64,000 nt of DNA from Chloroflexi bacterium HGW-Chloroflexi-6 (GTDB taxonomy: Bacteria; Chloroflexota; Anaerolineae; Anaerolineales; Villigracilaceae): positions 62,001 through 126,000 of the forward strand of contig PHBU01000009.1 of NCBI GenBank assembly GCA_002840685.1, written 5' to 3'. Position 1 is the stretch's first letter. Every line of letters begins with the position of its first letter. Below the pieces are notes generated by a model. The model was not told where the DNA came from and did not search any database. It worked only from the letters and a program-made list of their open reading frames with translations. The position numbers and the translations under genes were made by a program. Positions 34,790 through 43,510 of this stretch are shown here, in pieces.

Positions 34790-35758
34790 TTATTTCCAGA
34801 GCGCGTGCAAAAACTTCAACTTCTCCACGGTTTGGAAGTTGGCCCCGCCTTCGTGGTTGTTGTACTCATAGGTGCGGATTTGCTTGGGTCCGGCGTAATG
34901 GTTGTAGGCCGCGTAAACCGTCGAGGGTGGGCAAATATCGTCCATCAGGCCGACCGAGAACAGGGTCGGAGATTTGGCCCGGGCCGCAAAATTAAGCCCG
35001 TCGAAATAGGCCAAATTCTGAAAGACAGTTTCAACCTTGTCGCGGTGGATTTTGCAAAAATTTGAGATTTCCGTATACGGGTAGGTCGCTACGATCTGCG
35101 TTGCCCGGCGAAAATGGCACAGGAACGGCACATCCGGCATCGAAGCCTGGACCTCGGCCAATCCGGCTGCTGCCAGCGTGATCCCACCGCCCTGGCTGCC
35201 GCCGGTCACTGCCACCCGGTTTTTGTCCACCGCGGTGTGGCTGCGGGCGGCTTCCACGGCGCGCACGGCATCTGTGAACACACGCCTGTAATAGTAGGTT
35301 TTCGGGTCAAGAATACCGCGCGTCATAAAACCGGGATAATGCGGATTACTGCCTTCCGGCTCGCTGTCGGGGGTATCGCCGCGCGACCAACTGCTGCCCT
35401 GGCCGCGCATGTCCATGATGAAGTGGGCGTAGCCGGCCGCTGCCCAGAATAGCCAGTCCTGCGCCAGACCGCGTCCGCCGCCATAACCGATGAATTCGAC
35501 CACGCACGGCAGTTGGCCTTGCCGCGCGCGCGGCAGATTCAACCAGCCCTTGATCGGCTGCCCGCCAAAGCCGCGGAAAGTGACATCGAACGACTCGACC
35601 AGCGCCAGCCCGGTTTTGATCGGCTCAAAACGAGCATCCAGCGGATGTTGGCGTGCCTCGACCAGGGTGGTTTGCCAGAAGGCGTCAAAATCCGCCGGCT
35701 CGTTGCGCGTAGGGGTATAGCGTTGTAGTTCATCCAGGGGCAGATCAAAGAAGGGCAT
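34790..35758 (-). CDS. Acetyl xylan esterase / cephalosporin-C deacetylase family (AXE1)
   Basis: 322 aa alpha/beta hydrolase of the AXE1 family. RGQGSS follows the oxyanion region, the nucleophile is in TGGSQGGG, the Asp is in [11 protein letters not shown] and the His is in NNHEGG, giving a complete triad. FIGYGGGRG and [15 protein letters not shown] are family features. It has no signal peptide, so it is cytoplasmic, and would remove acetyl groups from imported short sugars. AGGAAA lies before ATG 35758. Confidence 0.88.
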   Translation of the reverse strand: MPFFDLPLDELQRYTPTRNEPADFDAFWQTTLVEARQHPLDARFEPIKTGLALVESFDVTFRGFGGQPIKGWLNLPRARQGQLPCVVEFIGYGGGRGLAQDWLFWAAAGYAHFIMDMRGQGSSWSRGDTPDSEPEGSNPHYPGFMTRGILDPKTYYYRRVFTDAVRAVEAARSHTAVDKNRVAVTGGSQGGGITLAAAGLAEVQASMPDVPFLCHFRRATQIVATYPYTEISNFCKIHRDKVETVFQNLAYFDGLNFAARAKSPTLFSVGLMDDICPPSTVYAAYNHYAGPKQIRTYEYNNHEGGANFQTVEKLKFLHALWK

Positions 35759-35812
35759 AATAGTTTCCTATGAGGCGAGTTTAAATTGGCAATAGCAGCG
35801 CACGAGTGCGAT

Positions 35813-35818
35813 TATAAT
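35813..35818 (+). promoter_or_regulatory. -10 element 7 nt before the patatin ATG (leaderless candidate)
   Basis: Perfect TATAAT at 35813-35818, with ATG at 35826, so +1 falls at or next to the A. There is no SD. A TTGGCA at 35786-35791 is 21 bp away, longer than ideal for a -35. Confidence 0.5.
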
Positions 35819-35825
35819 CCCAGCC

Positions 35826-36698
35826 ATGGATATTACCCTTGCACTTGGCGGCGGCGGTTCGCGTGGCGCGGCTCATATTGGAGTCTTGCGCGCTCTTGCC
35901 CGCAACGGATTCCGTGTTCGCGCTGTGGCCGGCACTTCGATTGGCTCGGTGGTCGGCGCGTTTTATGCGTTTGGCTATACTCCCGATGAAATAGAAGCCC
36001 TGTTCGCCTCAGTCGATTTTTCGCGTTTGTTGTATGGCTGGCCGCTCAGCGAAGGCCCTGGCTTGTTGGGGATTCGTGGTATTACGGATTTTTTGCGGAC
36101 CCACCTCGGTAATCGCTCGTTTGATGATCTGCAAATCCCGTTTGCTGTGGTTGCGGTTGACCTGAACAGCCGCCGTGAGATCATCCTTCGCGAAGGTCGG
36201 GTTGTTGATGCCATTCTTGGTTCGATCGCCATTCCGGGTATTTTTCCGCCCAAGGAATATGAGCCCTATCGACTGGTGGATGGCGGCACGCTAAACCCGG
36301 TGCCGGTTAATGTTGCGCGCGCCCTCTTGCCCAATTTACCGGTTGTTGCTGTCAATCTCAATCCGCCGCTCGACCAGCCCTCCACGCCGCTCAACCTGCA
36401 ATTTCCCGGTCCGAAAACGCTTGTCGAGCAAATTTCACGCCTTAATCTCACGCAGGCCTTTCAGATTTTTGGCGAAGCTGTCGATATTGGCCAGCGTGAA
36501 CTGACTGAACTTCGCCTGGAAATCGACAAACCGGCCGTGATCATTTCCCCGTTGGTCAGCGATATTGGCTTGCTGGACGCCATCGATGTCAACAAAATAT
36601 CGAGTCGGGGTGAAGTCGCCACCCTCGAAGCTCTGCCTTCCCTGAAACATGCTGTTTCGTGGCGGGCGCGCCTGATGCGTTTCCTGTTGCGGCGCTGA
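35826..36698 (+). CDS. Patatin-like phospholipase
   Basis: 290 aa. LGGGGSRGAAHIGVL forms the oxyanion hole, GTSIGS carries the nucleophilic Ser and DGG in LVDGGTLNPVPV supplies the dyad Asp. It matches bacterial RssA/YlbK-like patatin hydrolases, which act on lipid esters. It starts a run of closely packed genes that includes a CPBP protease, a small membrane protein and, after a gap, an alpha/beta hydrolase. Confidence 0.9.
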   Translation: MDITLALGGGGSRGAAHIGVLRALARNGFRVRAVAGTSIGSVVGAFYAFGYTPDEIEALFASVDFSRLLYGWPLSEGPGLLGIRGITDFLRTHLGNRSFDDLQIPFAVVAVDLNSRREIILREGRVVDAILGSIAIPGIFPPKEYEPYRLVDGGTLNPVPVNVARALLPNLPVVAVNLNPPLDQPSTPLNLQFPGPKTLVEQISRLNLTQAFQIFGEAVDIGQRELTELRLEIDKPAVIISPLVSDIGLLDAIDVNKISSRGEVATLEALPSLKHAVSWRARLMRFLLRR

Positions 36699-36699
36699 C

Positions 36700-37311
36700 A
36701 TGCCCTGGCTTGCACGCTTGGTTCCCTACCTGGCGGTTGGGCTGGGATTACTGCTCTTTGACAGCGCCTGGCTGGCCTTGATTGGCTATCACACCGGGAT
36801 TTTGCTGGTGATGGGCTATTCACGGGCCTTTGGCCACTTCCGCGCGTTGCGCCCGGCTCTGCACCCAGGCTGGGCGGCGCTGGCCTGGATTTTGTCCTGC
36901 CTCGCCGGTTTGCTGCTTTATCTTGGCTGGAGCGGATTGCCCCTGCCGCAAACTCTTCCCGTTTCGCTGGTTTCATTAGGGTTGACGGGCCAGACCTGGC
37001 CCTGGTTCATTGCCTATTTTGCCCTGGTCAACCCCTGGCTCGAAGAGATCTACTGGCGCGGATGGCTTTCTGGTCCATCGAAATATCCGATTGCTGAAGA
37101 TTTCTGGTTTTCCAGCTACCACGTTCTGATCCTGATACGCTTTGTGCCTCTGGCCTGGCTGGCTCTGGCTGTTTGCATTCTGGCGGCAGCGGCCTGGTTT
37201 TGGCGGCAGATCTTCAGGAAAACTGGCAGTTTGTTCATTCCGGCGATTGCTCATTTATTGGCCGATTTCTCGATTTTGACAGCAATTTATTTCAGGACGG
37301 TACCCTTATGA
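36700..37311 (+). CDS. CPBP-family intramembrane metalloprotease-like protein
   Basis: 203 aa with several TM helices. It has the three CPBP motifs: EEIYWR (EExxxR) near residue 115, FSSYH (FxxxH) near 130 and HLLAD (HxxxD) near 188, expected to bind a catalytic metal within the membrane. It starts 1 nt after the patatin stop codon and overlaps the next gene by 4 bases. Substrate unknown. Confidence 0.8.
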   Translation: MPWLARLVPYLAVGLGLLLFDSAWLALIGYHTGILLVMGYSRAFGHFRALRPALHPGWAALAWILSCLAGLLLYLGWSGLPLPQTLPVSLVSLGLTGQTWPWFIAYFALVNPWLEEIYWRGWLSGPSKYPIAEDFWFSSYHVLILIRFVPLAWLALAVCILAAAAWFWRQIFRKTGSLFIPAIAHLLADFSILTAIYFRTVPL

Positions 37312-37535
37312 CTCGTGATTTGCGCAAATACATGTCTCAAACCAACTTTCGACTGTTTCTGGGCGCTTTTGCCTTGCTCTTTGTGGTCGGGCTTGGCCTG
37401 ATCTGGTTCATCTACGGTTTGCCAGCTGCCATCAGCGGCTTTCTTTGCCTGCTGGGGTCGCTTGTTCCGATTGGCCTGATCGCGCTTTTCATGTTCGGCC
37501 TCGATTGGATCGTTAAACGCGCCAACCGCGACTAG
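37308..37535 (+). CDS. Small two-TM membrane protein, unknown function
   Basis: 75 aa, starting MTRDLRKYMSQTNFRLF, with two hydrophobic helices (about 17-37 and 42-65) and a basic C-terminus (VKRANRD). The ATG overlaps the CPBP stop as ATGA, so it is translationally coupled. I do not recognise the family. A larger frame from 37173 exists but lies inside the CPBP gene. Confidence 0.7.
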   Translation: MTRDLRKYMSQTNFRLFLGAFALLFVVGLGLIWFIYGLPAAISGFLCLLGSLVPIGLIALFMFGLDWIVKRANRD

Positions 37536-37601
37536 CCCGACCCTCGCTTCGCAAAGACCATTCAGCCTCCACTCAGAATTGGCACCTGAAACCTGACCCC
37601 T

Positions 37602-38246
37602 ATGGCTCTCGAAACCCACCTCGCCACCCTTGAAGATTGGACCTACCGCTTTCTCCCGCCACAGAAAGCCTCCCGCCGCTTGCTGTTGCTCCTGCATGGC
37701 TGGACCGGCGATGAAAACTCGATGTGGGTTTTTGCCCGCAACTTTCCGCGCACCGCCTGGATGCTGGCTCCGCGCGCCCCGTTCCCGGCCCCTTCTGGCG
37801 GCTATTCGTGGCGCGAACACGTTGAAACAGCCCATTCGCTGGATGATTTGCGCGCCTCCGCGGCCGAGCTGATTCATTTTATCGAAGGCTGGGGCATTGC
37901 CAATCGGGTCGACACGGATCAGTTTGATGTAGCCGGTTTTAGCCAGGGAGCCGCCATGGCCGGGATGCTCTCCCTGCTTTATCCGCAGCGCGTCCGCAAG
38001 CTGGCCATGCTGGCCGGTTTCCTGCCGCATGGCGCAGAAGAATTGTTTCCCACATCATTTGACCCTGAGAAACGGGTTTTTATCGCTCACGGCACCCAAG
38101 ACCTGATGGTTTCTGTCGAACGCGCTCGCCATGCGGTCAGCCTGTTCGAGCAAGCCGGGGCCCGGGTCGATTACTGTGAAGCTGAGGTTGCCCACAAGGT
38201 CAGCGCCGAATGTTTGCGCTCCCTGGTGGATTATTTGCAGGATTAA
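37602..38246 (+). CDS. Alpha/beta hydrolase, carboxylesterase/phospholipase type
   Basis: 214 aa. LLLLHGWTGDENS begins the core, the nucleophile is in AGFSQGAAMAGML, the Asp is in HGTQDLMV and the His is in VAHKVSAE. It matches the small serine esterase (YpfH/carboxylesterase) family, which hydrolyses short acyl esters in the cytoplasm. No SD is visible. Confidence 0.85.
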   Translation: MALETHLATLEDWTYRFLPPQKASRRLLLLLHGWTGDENSMWVFARNFPRTAWMLAPRAPFPAPSGGYSWREHVETAHSLDDLRASAAELIHFIEGWGIANRVDTDQFDVAGFSQGAAMAGMLSLLYPQRVRKLAMLAGFLPHGAEELFPTSFDPEKRVFIAHGTQDLMVSVERARHAVSLFEQAGARVDYCEAEVAHKVSAECLRSLVDYLQD

Positions 38247-38383
38247 TCCTCTCTCATCTGTGCGTTGACGCCCGTTGTATTTCCGAGTATCCTTACCCAA
38301 CTTAAATTTAAGGCAGGGCGCAAAAGCTCTGTTTTTGCGCTTGCGGAAGTAGAACTTCAAATATTTTTTTACGAGAAATTATC

Positions 38384-39481
38384 ATGACTCTTACTCGACG
38401 CGATTTTCTGAAATTGATCGGTGGCGCTGCTGGTGCCATGGCCCTCAGCCCTTTTAGCCGGGTCATGCCTTTGCCCGAATTCCCGCAAGGGCAGCGCCTC
38501 GGGCGCCTGACCGCTTCGGTGGATCTGCGTTCTGCGCCGCGTGTTGATTACCCCATTACCGGTAAAGCCTACGAAGATGCCGTTGTTCCGCTGCTGCGCG
38601 AGATCACAGCCGGTACGATGGATTTTAATTACATCGATCAGCGCTGGGTCGAAACCCCCGAAGGTTACATCTTTGCAGGTTTCGTTCAGCCGGTTAGAAA
38701 TATTCCCAATGAGCCCCTGCGCGAGATGCCGCCTGGCAAACCGGGTTTTTGGGCCGAAGTAACCGTTCCTTATGTTGAATTCGTGCTTGAAAACCAAACG
38801 CCCAGCTCGCCGTGGATAACTGATTCGGTTACCATTGGCCGTCCTTTGCGTCTGTACTACAGCCAGGTGATGTGGGTTGACCAGATCAAGGTCAGTGAAG
38901 TGACCGGCAATATCATTTACCGTATCAATGAACGCTATGGCAGTTATGGCGATATTTTTTGGGCGGAGGGCGCCGCTTTCCGCCCGATTTCCGACGAAGA
39001 TGTGGCTCCCATTTCGCCCGATGTTGACCCTGCAACCAAAAAGGTAATCGCCAACCTGACCTATCAGACCATTTCTTGCGTGGAAAACGAGCGTGAAGTC
39101 TATTTCTGCCGCATGTCTTCCGGCGCAAAGTGGGACGCCGCCGGCAACCCGGTCGATAACTGGTCCACGCCCATCGGCACGCACTGGACCTGGCGTAAAT
39201 CCATTTCCATTCACATGGCGGGCGGCACGGTCGGCGGTGGTTGGGATACCCCCGGTGTTTCCTGGACAACCTTGTTCTCCGGTACGGGTGTCGCCATTCA
39301 TTCCACCTTCTGGCACAACCTTTACGGAATGCCCCGTTCGCATGGCTGTCTGAATGTCACCCCCGAAGACGCCAAATGGATATTTCGCTGGACGACCCCG
39401 GTCGTCAGCCTTGAGCCTGGTGATTTGACCATCCAGGGCGAGGGCGGCACCCACGTTGTTGTTGAAGAGCGTACTTACTAA
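38384..39481 (+). CDS. Tat-exported L,D-transpeptidase (YkuD domain)
   Basis: 365 aa. The twin-arginine signal RRDFLKLIGGAAGAMAL is at the N-terminus. An SH3-like region spans about 40-110 (TASVDLRSAPR). A YkuD catalytic domain lies at about 260-365 with HSTFWHNLYG and SHGCLNVT, where Cys is the acyl acceptor. It should form 3-3 peptidoglycan cross-links or attach proteins to the wall outside the membrane. A hairpin GCGCAAAA/TTTTGCGC (38318-38340) lies in its leader. ccdA follows by 12 nt. Confidence 0.88.
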   Translation: MTLTRRDFLKLIGGAAGAMALSPFSRVMPLPEFPQGQRLGRLTASVDLRSAPRVDYPITGKAYEDAVVPLLREITAGTMDFNYIDQRWVETPEGYIFAGFVQPVRNIPNEPLREMPPGKPGFWAEVTVPYVEFVLENQTPSSPWITDSVTIGRPLRLYYSQVMWVDQIKVSEVTGNIIYRINERYGSYGDIFWAEGAAFRPISDEDVAPISPDVDPATKKVIANLTYQTISCVENEREVYFCRMSSGAKWDAAGNPVDNWSTPIGTHWTWRKSISIHMAGGTVGGGWDTPGVSWTTLFSGTGVAIHSTFWHNLYGMPRSHGCLNVTPEDAKWIFRWTTPVVSLEPGDLTIQGEGGTHVVVEERTY

Positions 39482-39493
39482 AGAGGTATTAAT

Positions 39494-40213
39494 ATGCAAA
39501 TTGCAAATATCACGGTTGGGCTGGCTTTCCTGGCGGGGTTGGCATCCTTTCTTTCGCCCTGCGTGTTTTCGCTTGTCCCGGCCTATATCGGCTATCTGGG
39601 CGGGCGCGCTGCAGGCGGCGAATCCAGCGCCAATAACCGCTGGATAACCTTCTCGCATGGCCTCGTTTTTGTGCTTGGCTTTAGCGTGGTTTTTATCTCG
39701 CTCGGGTTGGCTGCTTCGGCCCTGGGCGGGGTTTTGTATGATGCCCGCAACTGGCTGGCTCAAATCGGCGGATTGGTGGTGATCATCTTCGGTTTGCACA
39801 TGATCGGAGTCTTTCGTATCCCTTTCCTTGAATACGATACCCGTGTGCAAAAATTGCCCGATGCCCGCCTCGGCTACCTGGCCTCCTTTCTGATGGGTGT
39901 CTTCTTTTCGGCGGGCTGGTCGCCCTGTGTTGGCCCGGTTTTGGGCGCGATCCTGACCCTGGCGCTTAACGGCGGCGACTTGAGCTTTGGTCTCGTCATG
40001 CTGACAGCCTATTCCGCCGGTCTGGCAATTCCCTTCCTGATTGCTGCGCTTGGCATCGGCTGGGTTACGACCCTGCTGCGTAAACATGGTAAAACCATGC
40101 GCTATGTTGAAATTGCGATGGGTGTCATCCTGGTCATCGTTGGCTTGATGTTGATCTTCGGTGTTTTCAACTTACTCGCCAATTACGGCCTCTTCGTTGA
40201 CTTTGGATTATAA
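39494..40213 (+). CDS. ccdA: CcdA-type thiol-disulfide electron transporter
   Basis: 239 aa, six predicted TM helices. The two conserved Cys motifs are FLSPCVFSLVPAYIGYLGG (about residue 22) and GWSPCVGPVLG (about 140), the redox pair that carries electrons across the membrane in the DsbD/CcdA family. The next gene encodes a membrane glutaredoxin-like fusion, a plausible redox partner. Confidence 0.9.
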   Translation: MQIANITVGLAFLAGLASFLSPCVFSLVPAYIGYLGGRAAGGESSANNRWITFSHGLVFVLGFSVVFISLGLAASALGGVLYDARNWLAQIGGLVVIIFGLHMIGVFRIPFLEYDTRVQKLPDARLGYLASFLMGVFFSAGWSPCVGPVLGAILTLALNGGDLSFGLVMLTAYSAGLAIPFLIAALGIGWVTTLLRKHGKTMRYVEIAMGVILVIVGLMLIFGVFNLLANYGLFVDFGL

Positions 40214-40216
40214 ATC

Positions 40217-41215
40217 GTGCTGACAGTTACCCTTTTTACTCGTAAAGATTGTTCTCTGTGTGAGCAAGCCCGGGCTGACCTGCAGTCTCTGCAAGCTGAA
40301 ATTCCCCACCAATTGGTTGAGATCGATATCGAGAGCGACCCCTCGCTTTTGAAAACTTACCTTGTCGAGATCCCGGTCGTTGAAGCCGGGCCTTATCGCT
40401 TGAAAGCGCCTTTTGGTCTGCCTGAATTGCGCATGACTCTTGGCGCAGCCCGCGACCGGCGCGGACATCTCGAGCAACTCTCTGATCCTGAATACCAGCG
40501 TCGCACGGCCAACGCTCAAGTCATGAGCGGCGCTGACCGTTTTTCCTTCTGGATCTCGCGCCACTATCTCTGGTTGGTTTTTCTGTTGTTTTTCTTGTAT
40601 GTCGGCCTGCCAGTCCTGGCCCCGGTTTTGATGAAAGCCAATCTACCGCTTCCGGCGCGGGTCATTTATACCGTTTACAGCCCGCTTTGCCACCAACTCG
40701 GTTTTCGTTCGCTCTATTTGTTTGGCCCGCAGTATTTTTACCCGCGCGCAGCGGCAGACGTTCATGATCTGGATAATTTTGAACTTGCTACCGGCGTTTC
40801 AGAAGATGATCTGTGGGCAGCCCGTCAATACCTGGGCAGCGAAGAAGTGGGTTACAAAACCGCTTTGTGTGCCCGTGATATTGCCATTTATGGGGCCATT
40901 GTGCTTTTTATTGTTATTTATGGCGTGACAGGCCGCCGCCTCAAGCCGCTGCATTGGATGTTATGGCTGCTGCTCGGCATCGTTCCAATTGGACTGGACG
41001 GGTTTTCGCAGCTTTTTAGTCAGGTCGGTATTCCAGGTCTGAATGAGATCATCCCCTACCGCGAAAGCACGCCTTTTCTGCGCACTTTTACCGGGTTCCT
41101 GTTTGGTTTTATGACCGCCTGGTTTGGCCTGCCCTATGTCGAAGAATCGATGCAGGAAACCCGTCAACTGCTTGTCAAAAAAGTGCAAATTATCCAGCAG
41201 ACCAGTAAGAAGTAA
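40217..41215 (+). CDS. Glutaredoxin-like domain fused to DUF2085 membrane protein
   Basis: 332 aa, GTG start 3 nt after ccdA. Residues 1-75 are a glutaredoxin fold with KDCSLCEQA (CxxC) and a cis-Pro at EIPVV. From about residue 110 come four or so TM helices and the DUF2085 pattern SPLCHQLGFRSLYLFG with ALCARDIAIYGAI. DUF2085 conserves Cys and His that may be redox active or bind metal. Coupling to ccdA suggests a thiol relay across the membrane. Function inferred. Confidence 0.8.
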   Translation: MLTVTLFTRKDCSLCEQARADLQSLQAEIPHQLVEIDIESDPSLLKTYLVEIPVVEAGPYRLKAPFGLPELRMTLGAARDRRGHLEQLSDPEYQRRTANAQVMSGADRFSFWISRHYLWLVFLLFFLYVGLPVLAPVLMKANLPLPARVIYTVYSPLCHQLGFRSLYLFGPQYFYPRAAADVHDLDNFELATGVSEDDLWAARQYLGSEEVGYKTALCARDIAIYGAIVLFIVIYGVTGRRLKPLHWMLWLLLGIVPIGLDGFSQLFSQVGIPGLNEIIPYRESTPFLRTFTGFLFGFMTAWFGLPYVEESMQETRQLLVKKVQIIQQTSKK

Positions 41216-41226
41216 ACGGTGGATGG

Positions 41227-42018
41227 ATGCCTTTCCAGACTGTTGACGGGATTCGCTACCTGACCTTTGACCTGCTTTCTGAGCAGGTGACCCACGCTGT
41301 TTTCACCCGCCAGGGAGGCCTGAGTCCTGACCCCTGGGCGTCTCTTAACGTTGGCGGCACGGTCGGCGACGATACGCCGCGTGTGCGCGAAAATCGTTTC
41401 CGGGCCTTTCGGGCTTTGGGCCGTGATCCGCATTCAATGTTCGATGTCTGGCAGGTTCACAGCGCCGATGTGGTGATCGCCACCGCTCCGCACGATAGCA
41501 TTCCCCGCGAACTCAAAGCCGACGGCATTATTACTGATAACTTAGATGTAACGCTCTTTATGCGTTTCGCCGACTGCACGCCGATCCTCCTCTACGATCC
41601 GCGTCACCCGGCGGTGGGCATTGTCCATGCCGGCTGGCTTGGCACGGTCCGAAAAGCGGCCAGCGCGGCGGTGGCCGCCATGCAGGCCGCTTATGGCTCA
41701 GACCCGGCCGATATTTTAGCGGCGATCGGCCCCTCGATCGGCCCCGACCACTACGAAGTCGGCCCGGAGGTTGTCGAGCAGGCCACTCACGCTTTTGGCG
41801 CGGATGCATCTTCGCTGTTCCACCAAAACAGCGGGCCGCGCTCGCATTTTGACTTGTGGGCTGCCAACCGGCTTGCCCTGCGGCAGGCTGGGTTGCAAGA
41901 GCAAAATATCGAAACCGCCGGGATATGCACTGCCTGCAATCCACAGGACTGGTACTCGCACCGCGGGCAAAAAGGCAAGACCGGCCGATTTGGGGCTTTG
42001 ATCGCCCTGCGCGGCTGA
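41227..42018 (+). CDS. pgeF: PgeF/YfiH polyphenol oxidase-family (purine nucleoside phosphorylase) protein
   Basis: 263 aa. Family motifs: FTRQGGLSPDPWASLN, WQVHSADV, MRFADCTPILLYDP, GIVHAGWLGTVRKA, IGPSIGPDHYEVG and ICTACNPQDWYSHRG. The His/Cys/His zinc site is complete. Members act on purine nucleosides or edit peptidoglycan precursors. yggS follows by 19 nt. Confidence 0.88.
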   Translation: MPFQTVDGIRYLTFDLLSEQVTHAVFTRQGGLSPDPWASLNVGGTVGDDTPRVRENRFRAFRALGRDPHSMFDVWQVHSADVVIATAPHDSIPRELKADGIITDNLDVTLFMRFADCTPILLYDPRHPAVGIVHAGWLGTVRKAASAAVAAMQAAYGSDPADILAAIGPSIGPDHYEVGPEVVEQATHAFGADASSLFHQNSGPRSHFDLWAANRLALRQAGLQEQNIETAGICTACNPQDWYSHRGQKGKTGRFGALIALRG

Positions 42019-42022
42019 TCGT

Positions 42023-42031
42023 TGGTAAAAT
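42023..42031 (+). promoter_or_regulatory. Extended -10 six nt before yggS ATG (leaderless candidate)
   Basis: TGGTAAAAT (42023-42031) begins just after the pgeF stop. ATG 42038 follows after 6 nt with no SD, so a transcript from here would begin at the start codon. Read-through from pgeF may also express the gene. Confidence 0.45.
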
Positions 42032-42037
42032 TCAAGC

Positions 42038-42769
42038 ATGGATGAAAATTTGGTTTCTGAAATTCGCGCGCGGTTGGAAGATACCCAGGAGAAGATTGCG
42101 CGCGCGGCCCACAGCGCTGGGCGCGACCCGTCTGCAGTGCGGCTGGTGGTGGTGACCAAAACCCACCCGGTGGCGAGTGTTCAAGCCGCGATCCAGGCGG
42201 GGGCCTGTAATCTGGGCGAGAACTACGCTGAAGAAGCCGTTTTAAAAATCAATCAAATTGGCATGTCTGACGTAGAATGGCACATGATCGGTCATGTCCA
42301 GAGCCGCAAAGCCGACCTGGTGGCAAAACATTTTGATTGGATGCACTCGCTTGATAGTTTGAAGTTAGCCGGCCGCCTCGATCGTTTCTGTGCGGATGCC
42401 GGGCGCATTTTGCCGGTTTTGCTGGAAGTCAATGTCAGCAGCGAGGACAGCAAGTTTGGTTATCCGGCCTGGGATTCAAACCAGTGGCCTGCCCTGCGCG
42501 ATGAATTTTTGCAAATCGCGGCCATGCCGAATCTGCGAGTTTGCGGCCTGATGACCATGCCGCCCTTTGCTGATCTGGCCGAAGAGTCCCGTCCGTTTTT
42601 TGTGCAGATGCGCCGGGTGCAGGAATATCTTGCGAAGCAGATCCCGGCGGCAGACTGGGGCCAACTTTCGATGGGAACCAGCGTCGATTTTACGGTTGCG
42701 GTCGAAGAGGGGGCAACCCTCGTCAGGGTTGGGACCGCTATTATGGGCCAGCGACCAACGCGCGGGTAG
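42038..42769 (+). CDS. yggS: YggS-type PLP homeostasis protein
   Basis: 243 aa, alanine-racemase N-terminal barrel fold. VVVTKTHPVASV holds the PLP-binding Lys; LGENYAEEA, WHMIGHVQSRKAD and LSMGTSVDFTVAVEEGATLVRVGTAIMG are the family signature. It binds and buffers pyridoxal phosphate in the cytoplasm. It is clustered with yggT and yggU homologues, as in many bacteria. Confidence 0.92.
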   Translation: MDENLVSEIRARLEDTQEKIARAAHSAGRDPSAVRLVVVTKTHPVASVQAAIQAGACNLGENYAEEAVLKINQIGMSDVEWHMIGHVQSRKADLVAKHFDWMHSLDSLKLAGRLDRFCADAGRILPVLLEVNVSSEDSKFGYPAWDSNQWPALRDEFLQIAAMPNLRVCGLMTMPPFADLAEESRPFFVQMRRVQEYLAKQIPAADWGQLSMGTSVDFTVAVEEGATLVRVGTAIMGQRPTRG

Positions 42770-42834
42770 CGCGCTCCGGTTGTTGAAAATGTTATCGTTC
42801 GGAAATCTTTATCCATTTGAGAGGAAAAACACTG

Positions 42835-43098
42835 ATGATTGATGTCTTAATTGCCGCGATCCGTATCTTTGAGCAATTGTTTAGCCTGTTGGTGATTTTG
42901 AAGGTAATACTCTCGTATTTTATGAGCCCTTACCATTCATTTAGAATGACGATCGATAACCTGGTTGAGCCTTTCCTGGCCCCTATTCGCCGGGTCTTGC
43001 CTACCATCGGCATGTTCGATTTTAGCTCTCTGGTCTTGATTATTCTGGTACAATTAATCGCGGGATTATTAATCAACATTCTTATGAATGTGAGGTAA
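42835..43098 (+). CDS. YggT-family membrane protein
   Basis: 87 aa with two hydrophobic stretches and the YggT motif PFLAPIRRVLP between them. ATG 42835 follows AGGA by 9 nt; a TTG at 42817 would add six residues. The family is linked to cell-division gene clusters and osmotic tolerance, with no defined reaction. Confidence 0.85.
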   Translation: MIDVLIAAIRIFEQLFSLLVILKVILSYFMSPYHSFRMTIDNLVEPFLAPIRRVLPTIGMFDFSSLVLIILVQLIAGLLINILMNVR

Positions 43099-43100
43099 AA

Positions 43101-43412
43101 ATGGCAAATCGTCAATTCAGGTTGCACAATGGACAGCGTGGTGTGGCGCTTGCTGTGCGGGTAACGCCGCGCGCCAGTCGGAACGAAGTGACCGAGATTC
43201 AGAGCGATGGCACGGTCAAAGTGCGCCTGATTGCGCCTCCGACCGATGTGGATGGTAACAAGCAATTGGTTGAGTTTTTATCTGAAGTGTTGGGCTGCCC
43301 GCCCTCGAAACTGGATATTGTTGCCGGGCTTTCCGGGCGCGATAAACTGGTTTCGATCATTGGCATGGAACAAGAAGAAGTGCAGCAACGGCTTCTTGCG
43401 TATATACAATAG
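43101..43412 (+). CDS. DUF167 (YggU-type) protein
   Basis: 103 aa. LAVRVTPRASRNEV, VKVRLIAPPTDVDGNKQLVEFL and KLDIVAGLSGRDKLV are typical of DUF167. It starts 2 nt after yggT and is probably coupled to it. Function unknown; the family often sits with yggS and yggT. Confidence 0.88.
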   Translation: MANRQFRLHNGQRGVALAVRVTPRASRNEVTEIQSDGTVKVRLIAPPTDVDGNKQLVEFLSEVLGCPPSKLDIVAGLSGRDKLVSIIGMEQEEVQQRLLAYIQ

Positions 43413-43430
43413 TAATTAATGGAAATTTTT

Positions 43431-43461
43431 AGGCGCGAGCAATTTTGCTCGCGCCTTTTTG
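43431..43461 (+). terminator. Intrinsic terminator of the pgeF-yggU unit
   Basis: AGGCGCGAGC (43431-43440) pairs with GCTCGCGCCT (43447-43456) and is followed by a T-tract. It also lies between this unit and the convergent lytic transglycosylase gene. Confidence 0.9.
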
Positions 43462-43510
43462 TTTTCAAATTTTGTATGATGAAGCAGGGTAAATAGTAAG
43501 CGTGGTTTTT

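Noticed and set aside
38369-40087. 572-aa minus-strand open frame
   Set aside because: It is the antisense shadow of the L,D-transpeptidase and ccdA genes, both with clear motifs.
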